From Immersiella caudata (Eukaryota; Ascomycota; Sordariomycetes; Sordariales; Lasiosphaeriaceae): a stretch of 64,000 bases of DNA. The stretch's first letter is position 1, and every line of letters starts with the position of its first letter. The position numbers were made by a program, and so were the translations under genes. Of this stretch, positions 47,263 to 56,992 are shown piece after piece. The stretch covers positions 1,364,001-1,428,000 of the forward strand of contig JAULSU010000002.1 in the NCBI GenBank assembly GCA_030512335.1. Reading direction: 5' to 3'. The notes beneath the pieces were generated by a model. That model saw nothing but the letters and a program-made list of their open reading frames with translations. It was not told where the DNA came from and did no database searches.

Positions 47263-49836
47263 CTACAATCCAAGAGCCTGAGCCCCCGACTTGAGCCTTG
47301 CCATGATGGACTGAACCCATCCGCTGCAGTTGCTCACTTCGCCGGCCTTGCGCCCCGCCAACCTGCCCGAGACAGCAGCAAAAAGCTCTTCATTCGACTT
47401 TCCTCGCATCTCCTCCCAAATCGTATGCTGTTGTGCAGGCGGCGTTAGGATTCCCAGGAAGCGCAAGAGAATCTCCCTGTGCTCGAGATCCGCGGATGCG
47501 CACTGCTTAATGCATCGTGACACATGGCTCGACCTTGAGTCTGGCTCTCGCATTTCTGTAAGGAGCAGCCCCATGGTTTTATCAGGTGCTTGATCGAGGA
47601 GCCCCGGTTCCACCCAGAAACTATTTCCGAGAATGCCCATCATTTGGGATCTAAGCCCCTGGACGGCATGGAAGGACTTGTTGAGTTCCCATCCAAGCCA
47701 TTTCCTCTGTCCCGCCATCCGCGCCCGCTCGTTGCGCCACCTTTGCCGGTGGAGGAATTGGAGCTCCTCAGCCATCGAATCAGTGACTTTCGACAACTGC
47801 TGGCAGTCTACCTCAGCTGATGAGAGGGTAGAGAGGATGTTGCGCAGATGCCTATCGACTCTAGACAGATGCTGTTCAGTCCACATCGTCCAGGCCAGCA
47901 CTCCAAGGTACCGTACTCGATCCCTCATCCGGGGCAAAGCATTCGCCCTTCCGCGCGCTTTGGGGGCATCGCCGGTTGGGAGTGGCGGCCCGCAGGCGAT
48001 GCTCAACAAAGCACGAAGTCTGTCGCCCCAAAATCTCGAAGCGGTGATTTTGTTTGCAGACTTGTAGATCTCATAGTTCCATGGTGCCCAACTCGGGTTA
48101 TTCCTCCAATCAAAGAACTCCCACCTGGCATCGCGATCGGACAGGAAGAAGCCGACGAGTTTCCGAGCAAGCTTAAGGTCCATGGCTTTGATACACATGC
48201 TCAGTAGACGGTATCTGATTCGAGGGTGAATCTCAATGCCATCACTTTGGCACGCCAAGACGAACCTGGCGGCTCCGTAGGTATTGCCGAAATCCAGGAG
48301 CCCTCCGATAATAGCATCTAGATGATAATGCTCCAATCGTATGCGCTCCAAGACAAAGCCGTCTCTGATACCAACAGCATAGTCCTCTGCCCAAGCCTGA
48401 TAGCCCCAGGATTCCCGCAGAGCATCGATCGGCCTGGGTCTCAGAACAACAGCTCCATCGTGGTGGCCAGTGAACTGGCGCAGGAGGTTCAGATATTCGA
48501 TGTAGTTCCCTTTCCGGCGGTAGTGGGTCAAGAGACAGTGAAGCATTGGTTCAAGTTTCCTCCGATTGCTCCAGCCCAAAGCGTGGTCTGCAATAATCTG
48601 CGCCAAATCGTGTTCGCCAACTTTGGTGAGGCCTAGCAGCAGGGTATTGTAGTTGTTGACTCCGGGGGGGTACTCTGAGACCAAGATATTAAAGCAGAGT
48701 CTCGCTACGGACCGTTCTCTGCGAATGCTATCCCACTCGGCAAAGACGTTGTCGTTTGCCTCGTTCAAGCGATCACGGGCCTCGAAAATTTGTTCGAGAA
48801 ACTCTTTGGCCGGCGCCTGGATCGGATCTCTCTTGTCCCTGAGGCGTGCTTTCAGCGTACCAAGGAGGTCTTTTGCCAATCTCAAGGCTTTTTCCTCGCG
48901 GCGTTTAAGTAACCTGCGAGTGTTGTTCAGGCGCCTGAGTTTAGTTTCCAAGCGTTGAAGTTGTCTCAAAGAGAGAAAGTCCCTGGTTTCCATTTTGTAC
49001 CTCGATAATACCGTTAAACGAGCCCTCAGACGAGCCCTCTCTCTCCGGACCGCCTTCAAGCCCCTACGAGCCTTTCTTATTAAATCCTTGACATGCAAGT
49101 GAGTCGTCTTAACTTCGTTGAAAATGCTGTATATTTCCATGCGTTTGTAGCGAGGATATCCGTCCGACTTGAGCATGCGAATCGCGTTGAACCCCGAATC
49201 AGGGCTAAGCCGTCGGCGGTCGTTCCCTGCGTATACGCGCTCTAGCAAAGCGTCCGCAACCGCAACCGCCGTGTTTGGAAGTCGTTCTGGGAATCTCGGA
49301 TCTGCGAAGGACGTCCAACAAAAATCTCTTTCCCTGCCTTCTCGGCGCACGAGACGCTCGCACGTCCGCAGGTCCTCGCGGTCATGGAGTTGGGCATCAT
49401 CGTACGGATCCAAGTAGCTCCGAGGCGGCGGAGGCGAGGATTCTTGTTGGCGGAGCGAAAGTGGTACATCCCTAGTCGCAATGTCCTCCAGAACACCGTA
49501 AGGAGTCTTCTCGCGATAATCCAAGTTGAACGAGGAGTTTGCGACGACGTACGCGAGGTCGGAGGCGCCTGAGAGCTCCAGAAGTTTGACAACATCTTTC
49601 TCCCATAGTTCTCGCTCCAGGTCCTGTATTCTTTCTCCTCCCTGGGCCGGGTCAAGAGCAGCGATTGTGCTAGTTGCGAGGCTGGCGTAGCGTGCCCCGA
49701 AGATATTACCGGGATGGGCTTTTCGGAGGACGGGCGCGGCACTCGTCACTCGACAGCTGAGCGTGTGCACGCTCCTGATCCACGAATAAAGGTAGCAGCC
49801 CCGGCAGCGGGCGGCTGTGGACCAGAGTCCTGGCAT
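47263..49836 (-). CDS. Mitochondrial PPR-like protein
   Basis: Single exon of 857 residues from ATG 49836. The N terminus is rich in Arg, Ser and Ala with few acids (CRGCYLYSWIRSVHTLSCRV), as for mitochondrial import. Residues about 260-360 form a very basic coiled-coil-like stretch of Arg, Leu and Lys. Helical-hairpin repeats follow, for example VNNYNTLLLGLTKVGEHDLA near residue 420, and a FLGILTPPAQQ block lies near the end. The YNTLLxGLxKxGE pattern is that of pentatricopeptide repeats. Fungal PPR proteins of this size serve mitochondrial mRNA stability or translation. I cannot name the target RNA. Confidence 0.78.
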   Translation of the reverse strand: MPGLWSTAARCRGCYLYSWIRSVHTLSCRVTSAAPVLRKAHPGNIFGARYASLATSTIAALDPAQGGERIQDLERELWEKDVVKLLELSGASDLAYVVANSSFNLDYREKTPYGVLEDIATRDVPLSLRQQESSPPPPRSYLDPYDDAQLHDREDLRTCERLVRREGRERDFCWTSFADPRFPERLPNTAVAVADALLERVYAGNDRRRLSPDSGFNAIRMLKSDGYPRYKRMEIYSIFNEVKTTHLHVKDLIRKARRGLKAVRRERARLRARLTVLSRYKMETRDFLSLRQLQRLETKLRRLNNTRRLLKRREEKALRLAKDLLGTLKARLRDKRDPIQAPAKEFLEQIFEARDRLNEANDNVFAEWDSIRRERSVARLCFNILVSEYPPGVNNYNTLLLGLTKVGEHDLAQIIADHALGWSNRRKLEPMLHCLLTHYRRKGNYIEYLNLLRQFTGHHDGAVVLRPRPIDALRESWGYQAWAEDYAVGIRDGFVLERIRLEHYHLDAIIGGLLDFGNTYGAARFVLACQSDGIEIHPRIRYRLLSMCIKAMDLKLARKLVGFFLSDRDARWEFFDWRNNPSWAPWNYEIYKSANKITASRFWGDRLRALLSIACGPPLPTGDAPKARGRANALPRMRDRVRYLGVLAWTMWTEQHLSRVDRHLRNILSTLSSAEVDCQQLSKVTDSMAEELQFLHRQRWRNERARMAGQRKWLGWELNKSFHAVQGLRSQMMGILGNSFWVEPGLLDQAPDKTMGLLLTEMREPDSRSSHVSRCIKQCASADLEHREILLRFLGILTPPAQQHTIWEEMRGKSNEELFAAVSGRLAGRKAGEVSNCSGWVQSIMARLKSGAQALGL

Positions 49837-50179
49837 TGCCGTCGCATTTCGCTTTACGACAAGCCTAGCCGAAGGAATTGGGCAGCTCGAAGTTGAGGAT
49901 TGCGTCGTCTCGTCTCGTGGTGGGCTGAGCTAAAGGGGAGGAAGCTTTCAATTGAGCAATAACGCTAATTTGCTCAGCTGGGCCGCACGACAGCTGCGGG
50001 TGGCCCTTGCGCTTGCTCAGGCTTATCGCCTTATCGAGGCCCATCCTCTGTGCTCACTTAGTGGGGCAATTGGTGCCCAGCGACGGATGCCCCTCCATCA
50101 ATCAACACGCCCCTCACCAAACGCCAGGACTCTTACCAAGCCAAATCTGAAGAACGAATCGCTAAGACTATAGCCCGGG
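49837..50179. promoter_or_regulatory. Divergent promoter between PPR gene and CZIB
   Basis: 343 nt separate the two start codons. Both promoters must lie here. No specific motif claimed. Confidence 0.4.
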
Positions 50180-50835
50180 ATGTTCGCTTTGTCGCTCACG
50201 GCCGAGCTGGAAGGGTGAGTCGAGCAGCATCACATACAGGTCCCCCTAGAGGGCGCATCCCTAACCCGCAGCCACAGGGTAACCAACCTGCGACCAGACG
50301 ACACCCAGGAGAGCCCCTTTTGGTACACATTCAAGGTCCAATGCACATCCTGTCGTGAGACACACCCCAAACCGGTGTCTGTCAGCCGATTTGTAAGGGC
50401 AAGCACCAACTCGCAACTCATACTGTGGCTAACTCAGGAAACAGGAGAACAACGAGATGAGTGGCAGCCGTGGTGAGGCCAACTTTGTGTGGAAATGCAA
50501 GAATTGCAAGGTTGGTGTTGTCTTCTTACTAAAAATCTTCCAAATTTTGAAAGGACTGACCGAAACAGAGAGAATCTTCGGCATCAATCATAACTGCTCC
50601 TACTCCATATGAGCAGTCAGAGCCTGCGAAACCACGCAAGATTCTGCAGTTTGACTGCCGAGGGCTGGAGTTCACTGAGTTCATTCCTGAGGGCGAGTGG
50701 CTGGTCGACGGTGCTGAGTCTGGCTCTAAGTTTACCACTGTTGACCTTTCCGAAGGGGAGTGGTTCGACTACGACGAGAAGGCAGGCGAGGAGGTGAGTA
50801 TCAAAGAGTTGAAGTGGGAGATTAACCGATCATGA
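50180..50835 (+). CDS. CXXC zinc-binding protein (CZIB / UPF0587, DUF866)
   Basis: Exons 50180-50214, 50278-50392, 50445-50510 and 50569-50835, exactly 160 residues, the usual family length. Introns of 63, 52 and 58 nt. The fold shows FALSLTAELEG at the start, first zinc knuckle CTSCRE, second WKCKNCKRESS, and a conserved C-terminal LQFDCRGLEFTEFIP block with EWFDYDEKAGEEVSI. The GTGAGT at 50793 inside the last exon looks like a donor but reading through keeps the family ending, so I treat it as coding. The family binds zinc in eukaryotes from yeast to man; its cellular role is poorly known. Confidence 0.93.
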
Positions 50836-51710
50836 TGTCGGCAAGAAGTGAGCACGTGGTAGGTTTACAGGCCGGGGTTCTCTCGCTCAAATCTTCATCA
50901 GGGGTAGCTTTGAATGGTTTGGCATCAACTTCAACGACTGTCTTCTGCCATCCTCACATCTTCTGCATCTCGAGTTCGATTATCTCTCCCACAATTCAGG
51001 CTTCCTTCTTGTCCAGAATTAGAAGCCGCCTCATCAAGCTGGCTTCAATCCTGAACTGAGGATGCTCTTCGTGTAACTCCTCAAGTCGCTGATCAACTGC
51101 TTGTGTAGCCTCTCGTCGCAGCTGCTAGGGCTTCCGACTTAAAGCACTGGGCTCCATCAATAGTTCCATCTGTCTGACCACTGGGATGGGCTCTCCGGTC
51201 ACCTCGTTGGCATTTGTCGGCTGGCCGCTCGTGCCGGCCAATCTCGGGTCAATGGGTTTGGTACCTTGGCCTCCGGGTCTTAGGATGTTGACAGCCAGAG
51301 CACAAGTAAGTCCAGCAATCCCCGCAAGGCGAGTTGCAACGGAACCTCTAGTCTTCGCTGGCTTTTGTTCCGCCTCGGCTTGTCCTAAGCCCTAACCATC
51401 TCGAATTTTACCTTCTTGGCCTATCAGAGCTATCCTTCTAACCCCGAATAGCTACAACCCGGTTGAGCTCCACGTCTTCGTCACCTAGTCGAATTAGGTC
51501 CTTAACGATACCGGCCCCATTATCACGATCCTTTGGGCCAAACAGAACAGCCTCCCCTTCTCGATATTAGGGGTCGATCCGTTATTACAACCCTGCTTGA
51601 TATAATCAATCTACCCATCTCGTACCACTTCTAAGCACCAAAACTTTTTCAAGCGACCGTGCCAACAGAGCCGGTATCCATGACTGAACCCCATCGCATT
51701 GAGTGTGTCG
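50822..51710 (-). pseudogene. Decayed coding remnant with in-frame stops
   Basis: Reading on the minus strand from 51385 to 50822 gives about 188 codons that look like protein but contain three stops (TAG, TGA, TGA). Examples are TRLAGIAGLTCALAVNILRP, EPIPVVRQMELLMEPSALS and RLEELHEEHPQFRIEASLMR. Upstream, in another frame, 51540-51425 is open with GEAVLFGPKDRDNGAGIVKD followed by LIRLGDEDVELNRVVAIRG. The frame change means a frameshift or intron. No family recognised. The remnant runs up to and slightly over the last codons of CZIB, tail to tail. C-to-T decay such as RIP would give these stops but is not proved by them. Confidence 0.55.
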
Positions 51711-51780
51711 AAGTGATCAGAACAAAGACCGATTTGAACATTTGAACGTTTGAACGTCTCCTTCGGTTGCCAGACTCAAC

Positions 51781-52191
51781 AGGCCTCCATCTATCACGAT
51801 GCTGAAGAGATTGCGGGAGTGATTAAAAGAAGCGGTACCGAGAACTCACACTGTTGAACGAAATGAAGCTGGAGGATCTTCCCAACGCCAGATGCGGAAC
51901 CTTGTAAGTATCGGCACAAGTCACTCGGGCGTGGGTGTGATGGTGTTTTCTCACACGGTGTAAGTCAGGGCCCGTCTTAATCTCGCATAATGCTGTGGAA
52001 TTGACACTTTTGCAGCCGATCTACGGAGTTCGCTAAGTTTGCAAGAACTGCTTGAAGATGGGTACTTTGCTCAGAGTGTTCTTGGAACAAGGATGCACAC
52101 CATCCTGAGCACAATTGATAGGAACTTTCAGGAAAAGGGTTATGGGACTTCGAGAGGGCCGCAGAGGATGGGGAATTCCGAATCCCCTTGA
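51781..52191 (+). pseudogene. Possible second coding remnant
   Basis: 52016-52191 is open and protein-like (SLQELLEDGYFAQSVLGTRM, then HTILSTIDRNFQEKGYG) and follows an intron-like stretch, 51904-52015, with GTAAGT and TTTTGCAG. An upstream block near 51787-51850 reads SIYHDAEEIAGVIKRSG. The frames on either side of the putative intron do not join without a stop. I take it as a fragment of a broken gene; it could also be chance. Confidence 0.35.
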
Positions 52192-52301
52192 TGGTTTGTA
52201 GACTTTCGTCAAAGCAGTCGGTGCAACGTCATGGTTGGGTTGAGATTGCATGATATCGTTTCTATTGTCGTAACCCCTTTTCTCTTCTCCACAGCAACCC
52301 C

Positions 52302-52344
52302 AACCCTAAGTTTGAACTGGTTAGTAGATAAGGGTTAGGGTTAA
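52302..52344. promoter_or_regulatory. Telobox motifs upstream of the SNM1/RPR2-like gene
   Basis: AACCCTAA at 52302-52309 and, inverted, AGGGTTAGGGTTAA at 52331-52344, about 90-135 nt before the ATG at 52436. Teloboxes (Tbf1/Rap1-like sites) are known in promoters of fungal ribosome-biogenesis and RNA-processing genes, matching the gene downstream. They could instead be a short interstitial telomere repeat. Confidence 0.6.
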
Positions 52345-52435
52345 ACACTGGATTTCGAAATTTGCCCGAGGCGCGGCGAAGCTCTCTTCAACCAAACTCA
52401 CCACCACTTTGCTTGACATATACCAGAGCTACAAC

Positions 52436-53056
52436 ATGGCATCTGACGACCTATCCCCGACATTGAGGTTTCTCACTGATGCCGGGCATTTGATGTCAAC
52501 AGCATCGCCAGGGACTTCTGCCTTTCTCATGAAGAAACGAGACGCGCTCATGTTCGAACACGAGATCCCGCTCACCGAAGCCCAGAGGCAGCACGTATGT
52601 AGCTGTTGTGGCCATATTATGGTCCCCGGGCGTGGAAGCAAAGTCGAATTCAGGAAGGAGAAGAGAGTGGTTAAGCAGTCTGTCAAAACTCGACGGCGAC
52701 AACCTGAGCGGCCGAAAGGCGGAGGGCCCCAGCCGAGCCTAACAAAGGTGATAACCTGCGGCCATTGCGGGCGGCTGACCGAGACGAAGCTGCCAGCCCC
52801 CGCCCCCGTATCAAGGCGCAAGGCGCAGACTAAAACGGCAAAAGCCTTGACGTTGAAAACAGCTCCAGCTCCAGCTCAGGCCCGAGTGCCACAGGAGGAC
52901 CCGCCCCAAAAAGGCACCGCGAACGCAAGCAGCAAGAAAAGGGCCAAGTCCAGAAAGGCTGGACTGCAAGCGCTACTGGAGCGGTCCAATACGACCAAAG
53001 GCTCGAACTCGGGCTTGGGACTTGGGCTCAGTCTGGCCGATTTCATGCAAAAATGA
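52436..53056 (+). CDS. RNase P / RNase MRP subunit Rpr2/Snm1-like
   Basis: Single exon of 206 residues from ATG 52436. Residues 1-50 are helical (TLRFLTDAGHLMSTASPGTS). A rubredoxin-like zinc ribbon has CSCCGHIMVPG and, about 50 residues later, CGHCGR. The tail is Lys/Ala/Pro-rich, ending LQALLERSN and LGLSLADFMQK, the C-terminal motif of the fungal Snm1 branch. The protein binds the catalytic RNA and aids tRNA 5' processing (RNase P) or pre-rRNA cleavage (RNase MRP). The C-terminal motif favours Snm1. Zpr1 follows 236 nt downstream on the same strand. Confidence 0.82.
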   Translation: MASDDLSPTLRFLTDAGHLMSTASPGTSAFLMKKRDALMFEHEIPLTEAQRQHVCSCCGHIMVPGRGSKVEFRKEKRVVKQSVKTRRRQPERPKGGGPQPSLTKVITCGHCGRLTETKLPAPAPVSRRKAQTKTAKALTLKTAPAPAQARVPQEDPPQKGTANASSKKRAKSRKAGLQALLERSNTTKGSNSGLGLGLSLADFMQK

Positions 53057-53292
53057 GTCAAAGGCGTAGCACCTGCATCGCGGTTGAACCCAGTGAGCTG
53101 GGAAGCTTCCCGAAGCTGGGGGACGCATCTCAGCGGCTTTTCGCCACATGAGATAAGCGCGCTCACCCCACTATCAAGACTGCTACCCCTCGCCCGCAGA
53201 GCCTTATCGCCTGTTGCCCCTCCAAACCCCTCCAAAAATTTCTCCAGCAACCGCTCCTCGAGGATACGGCCGATACAAAGCAACGAGAAAGC

Positions 53293-54751
53293 ATGTCGCA
53301 GCTATTCAACCCCATCGGAGAGAAGGTAGAGCAGGTTGCGCCAAAGGATGCGCAAACCAACGGCGAAAATGCGCCTCCTACCGAACAGGACGAGCCGGGA
53401 CCAGTTGAGGAAATCGAGTCGCTGTGCATGAACTGCCATAAGAATGTAGGCAACAACAAGTCAACATGGTAACTCCGTTGTACTGACATGATTGGTGTAG
53501 GGAACCACTCGTCTTCTTCTGACCCAAATACCCTATTTCCGCGAAATAATCATCATGTCCTTTTCCTGCGATCACTGCGGCTTCCAGAACAACGAGGTCC
53601 AACCCGCAGGGACATTTCAGCTCAAGGGTGTGCACTACGAGCTCCGACTTACATCGATGGCCGACTTCGAGCGCCAGGTCGTCAAATCCGATACCGCTAC
53701 AGTCAACTTTGTCGAGTTGGACGTCGAGGTTCCAGCAGGCCGAGGTCAACTCACGAACATTGAGGGTCTGCTCAGCACGATCCTCGACGACCTTGAGTCC
53801 GGGCAGGAGCAGCGCAAAGAACAGGCCCCCGATGTCTACACTAAAATTGAAGAGATTATTGCCAAGGGCAAGAAAATGCTTGCAGGCGAGGCATTCCCCT
53901 TCCGTGTCTCTGTCGACGACCCGGCAGGGAACTCCTTCATTACGCCTGACATGCGCGACGGAGTCGGCAAGTGGGAGAAGCGCGAATACCTTCGTACCCC
54001 TGAGCAAAACGAGGCCCTCGGCCTCACTGACACCGTCAAGACTGACCTGACCGAGGACGGTGACATCATCCCCGACCAGGTGTATCAGTTCCCCGCGTCG
54101 TGCCCGGGGTGTATGCACCCGTGCACGACCAACATGAAGATGGTGGATATCCCCCACTTCCGACAAGTCGTCATCATGAACACCACCTGCGACGACTGCG
54201 GCTACAAATCCAACGACATCAAAACCGGAGGCGAGATTCCCGAGAAGGGCAAAAGGGTCACTCTTCACGTTACTAAGCCAGAGGATCTTGCCCGTGATAT
54301 CCTCAAGTCGGAGAGCTGCGAGCTTGAATGCCCTGAGCTCAGCCTCTCGGTCAACCCTGGCACTCTCGGCGGTCGCTTCACTACCGTCGAGGGTCTCCTC
54401 ACTCAAGTGCGTGAGGACCTGCACAACCAGATCTTCCAGACTGGTGACTCCGGGTCTGGTGGCGATTCTCTGAGCGCCGAGGAGAAAACGCGATGGAGCG
54501 ACTTCTTCGCTGGGCTGGGCTCTGCGATCAAGGGTGAGAGGGAATTCACTGTGATTCTCACCGACCCAATGGCAAGCAGTTATGTTCAAAGTCTGGCAGA
54601 TGATCCGAGCCAGCCAGACGATCAGATGACAGTGGAGGAGTACGACAGGACAGATGAAGAGGAGGAGGAGCTGGGATTGAAGGATATGAAGACGGAAAAT
54701 TATGCGGAGGATGCTGAGCCAGCAAAGAAGGAAGAGGAGAAGGCAAGATGA
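53293..54751 (+). CDS. ZPR1: Zinc-finger protein Zpr1
   Basis: Exons 53293-53445 and 53501-54751, 467 residues. The 55-nt intron (GTAGGC to GTGTAG) sits between the two halves of the first zinc finger: CMNCHKN ends exon 1, and GTTRLLLTQIPYFREIIIMS leading to CDHCG opens exon 2. The second C4 finger is CPGCMHPC with CDDCG. Each is followed by a ZPR1 beta domain (NIEGLLSTILDDLE and TVEGLLTQVREDLH). The tail is acidic and Lys-rich. Zpr1 binds eEF1A and helps it fold, shuttling to the nucleus. Two-module length and order are standard. Confidence 0.97.
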
Positions 54752-55441
54752 CTTGATGATTGACGATAAAATCCGGGATCAGATATTCTTCCTGTAGGAT
54801 GTGACGAATCCAGATACTCTCTGCAAGAGCTTTCCTGATCCTCCTGAGATCTACATTGCGCGCATTGCTATGATCTACGCTGTCAACCCACACCATCCCC
54901 TTCAAAACCAGGTACACCATCTGTCACACCACACCGCATAAACACCAGAATCCACCGATCTCTAGCCTCAAACACACATCACGTCAAGGAACCAGAAAAG
55001 GTATAAACAGTATCATGCATAAAGTCTACACACACTATCTAAATCGTTATATATACAGTGAATGCTCCCGCTTTCCCCCGGCCTTTTCCGTTCAAGCAGA
55101 TGATGGTCCAATGAGAGTGAAAAGAAGAAACTCCATGTCAATCGACCTGGTCCTGCTCAGGTCTTGACCCCAAAATTCATCAGAGATACCTAGAAAGAAT
55201 GAGGAAAAAGAAACTAAGAGCCAGGCACCGTTGGAGAACGAGTGGGACAAGAGGGTATTTGTACAAAGAATTGTCGTTGGATTTTTTGTTTGGGTAATTT
55301 ATACAAAAGATGAAAAACAGCGCCGCCATCTGCTACGCTTGGTGGGCATGGGGTCTATAACCGTCCGTCCGTCGTAAACATGTTCTTGAAGCCAAAGTTG
55401 CGCCGCGCTGTGCCATTCCGTTTCCGTTCAGAGACAGGAGC
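54752..55441. other. Intergenic, convergent 3' flanks
   Basis: About 690 nt between ZPR1 (+) and the wall-protein gene (-). AT-richer than flanks, as for 3' UTRs. No gene recognised. Confidence 0.5.
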
Positions 55442-56992
55442 TTAGAACTTCCCCTTGGTCTGCGCGGAGACGGTGGAGGAGGGGACTGCCGCTGACTCGG
55501 TAGAGCTAGCGACCTCCTCGCCCTCGGTGATGGTCACGACGACATCAGGAGGGCAAGCAGTCTCGGACTCCTCGACGACGGGGGCGTCGGTGACGGAGGG
55601 CTCGGCAGAGGCCTCCGTGGTGGTGGTGGCGGCGCCAGGGGCGTTCTTGGTCTCCTTACCCTTGCCCTTGCCCTTGCCCTTGGGAGCAGGCTTGCCGGTG
55701 GCAACGGGCTTGGCGTCGGTGACGGTGACGAAGACGGTGGAGGCGGCACCACCACCGACAGTAACGGTCTCCTTCTCGGTAACGGTCACGGCACCGGCAC
55801 CAGCACCTCCAACGGTGAGGGTCACGCTCTCGGTGACAGTAACAGCAAAGTTGACGCACTCAGGGTTGTCCTGAGGAGGAGCCTGGGGAGCGGGAGCAGC
55901 AGGGGGGTTGGCATTGCCCTTGCCGGGGACACCACCGCCAACACCGGAGTTCGCGCTGGTCTCAGCGATGGGGATCTCAGTAACGATCTTGGTGGCACCG
56001 TTCGGGACGGTGACGGTGCGGGTTCCAGTGAAGGTGGAGGTGGTAGTGCGAGTGGTGTCGACGTCAACAGCAGCGGGGTGAGTCTGGGTGCGAGAGACAG
56101 TGACGACATGGCGGACGGTGGTGCGCTGAGTGGAGCGGATGGTGGTGGTCACAACGCGAGGGGGCACACCACCGGCGTTGCCGCCGAGAGTGATGGTGAC
56201 AGCCTTGGTGACCACAGCAGTGGCAACAGAGGTCTCGGTGATGGTGGCGGTCTCAACGACGTGAGAAACCTCAGTCACAGTCAAGGTCGGCTTGCCCTCG
56301 AAACCCTTGGAGCTCGCCTCCTGAATAACGCTGCTGGCAATTGAGGAGACCTCAGTGACAGGGCAGACGGTCTCGGTGAGGATGATGGTATCAGTCACCA
56401 GCACGGTCGAGAGAGCATCAGGTGGGAGCGAAGAGAGGTCGGCGGCTGCAGTTGGGCAGGCGGTGATGGTAGGCGCACACGAGGTAACAGTGCGGACAGC
56501 AGTAGTGAGGACGGTAAGGGTGGTGAGCCCGGCGGCAGTTGCAGTGGCGTTGGGGGCGAGGAATGTGTTGTTAGCAAACTCGGCCGAGGATATAGGTGCC
56601 GAGGATACTGCAGCGGATGAGACGGCCTCGGATGTGATGGAGCTGACAACCGACGACACGGTCTCGGAGGCGAGAGCATCGAGAGCTGAGGAGGAGGCAG
56701 CCTCAGAGGAGACGGCAGAGGAGATGACACTGAGAACTGACGAGGCAGACTCAGAGGCAACGGAGCTGACGGCTGAGGAGACGGCCGAAGAAACAGCAGA
56801 CAAAGAAGCGGATTCGGAGGCTTCCGGGGCGAGAGGAACGGCGTTGACAACCTCAGGGACGGGCTCGGCGGCGCCCAAGTTGACGCTCTCGGTGACATTC
56901 GCCGGGCTGCGGCGTAAGTGGATGTGGCGGGGGTGCGAGTAGGCGGCCGTGAGGCTGGCCAAAAGGCTGAGAGTGAGAGTAGAGGTCTTCAT
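55442..56992 (-). CDS. Secreted Ser/Thr-rich cell-surface protein
   Basis: Single exon of 516 residues from ATG 56992. A signal peptide covers residues 1-18 (TLTLSLLASLTAAYS). Next is an Ala/Ser-rich low-complexity region with SSAVSSAVSSV-type repeats (about 60-150). A Thr/Val-rich region follows, with many TVT/VTVTE repeats as in fungal wall glycoproteins (about 160-440), a KGKGKGKG patch near 450, and an acidic Ser/Thr end. Four Cys are spread as SCAP, ACPT, VCPV and NPECV. I see no GPI-anchor signal at the C terminus, which ends in TKGKF. Heavy O-glycosylation is likely. Adhesion or wall structure is inference; no catalytic domain seen. Confidence 0.82.
   Translation of the reverse strand: MKTSTLTLSLLASLTAAYSHPRHIHLRRSPANVTESVNLGAAEPVPEVVNAVPLAPEASESASLSAVSSAVSSAVSSVASESASSVLSVISSAVSSEAASSSALDALASETVSSVVSSITSEAVSSAAVSSAPISSAEFANNTFLAPNATATAAGLTTLTVLTTAVRTVTSCAPTITACPTAAADLSSLPPDALSTVLVTDTIILTETVCPVTEVSSIASSVIQEASSKGFEGKPTLTVTEVSHVVETATITETSVATAVVTKAVTITLGGNAGGVPPRVVTTTIRSTQRTTVRHVVTVSRTQTHPAAVDVDTTRTTTSTFTGTRTVTVPNGATKIVTEIPIAETSANSGVGGGVPGKGNANPPAAPAPQAPPQDNPECVNFAVTVTESVTLTVGGAGAGAVTVTEKETVTVGGGAASTVFVTVTDAKPVATGKPAPKGKGKGKGKETKNAPGAATTTTEASAEPSVTDAPVVEESETACPPDVVVTITEGEEVASSTESAAVPSSTVSAQTKGKF

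Noticed and set aside
50793..50835. GTGAGT donor near the end of CZIB
   Set aside because: Reading through gives the conserved family ending and the exact family length; splicing would remove it.
55660..55690. Tandem CCCTTG-type repeat
   Set aside because: It simply encodes the KGKGKGKG patch of the wall protein, so it is not listed as a separate repeat.
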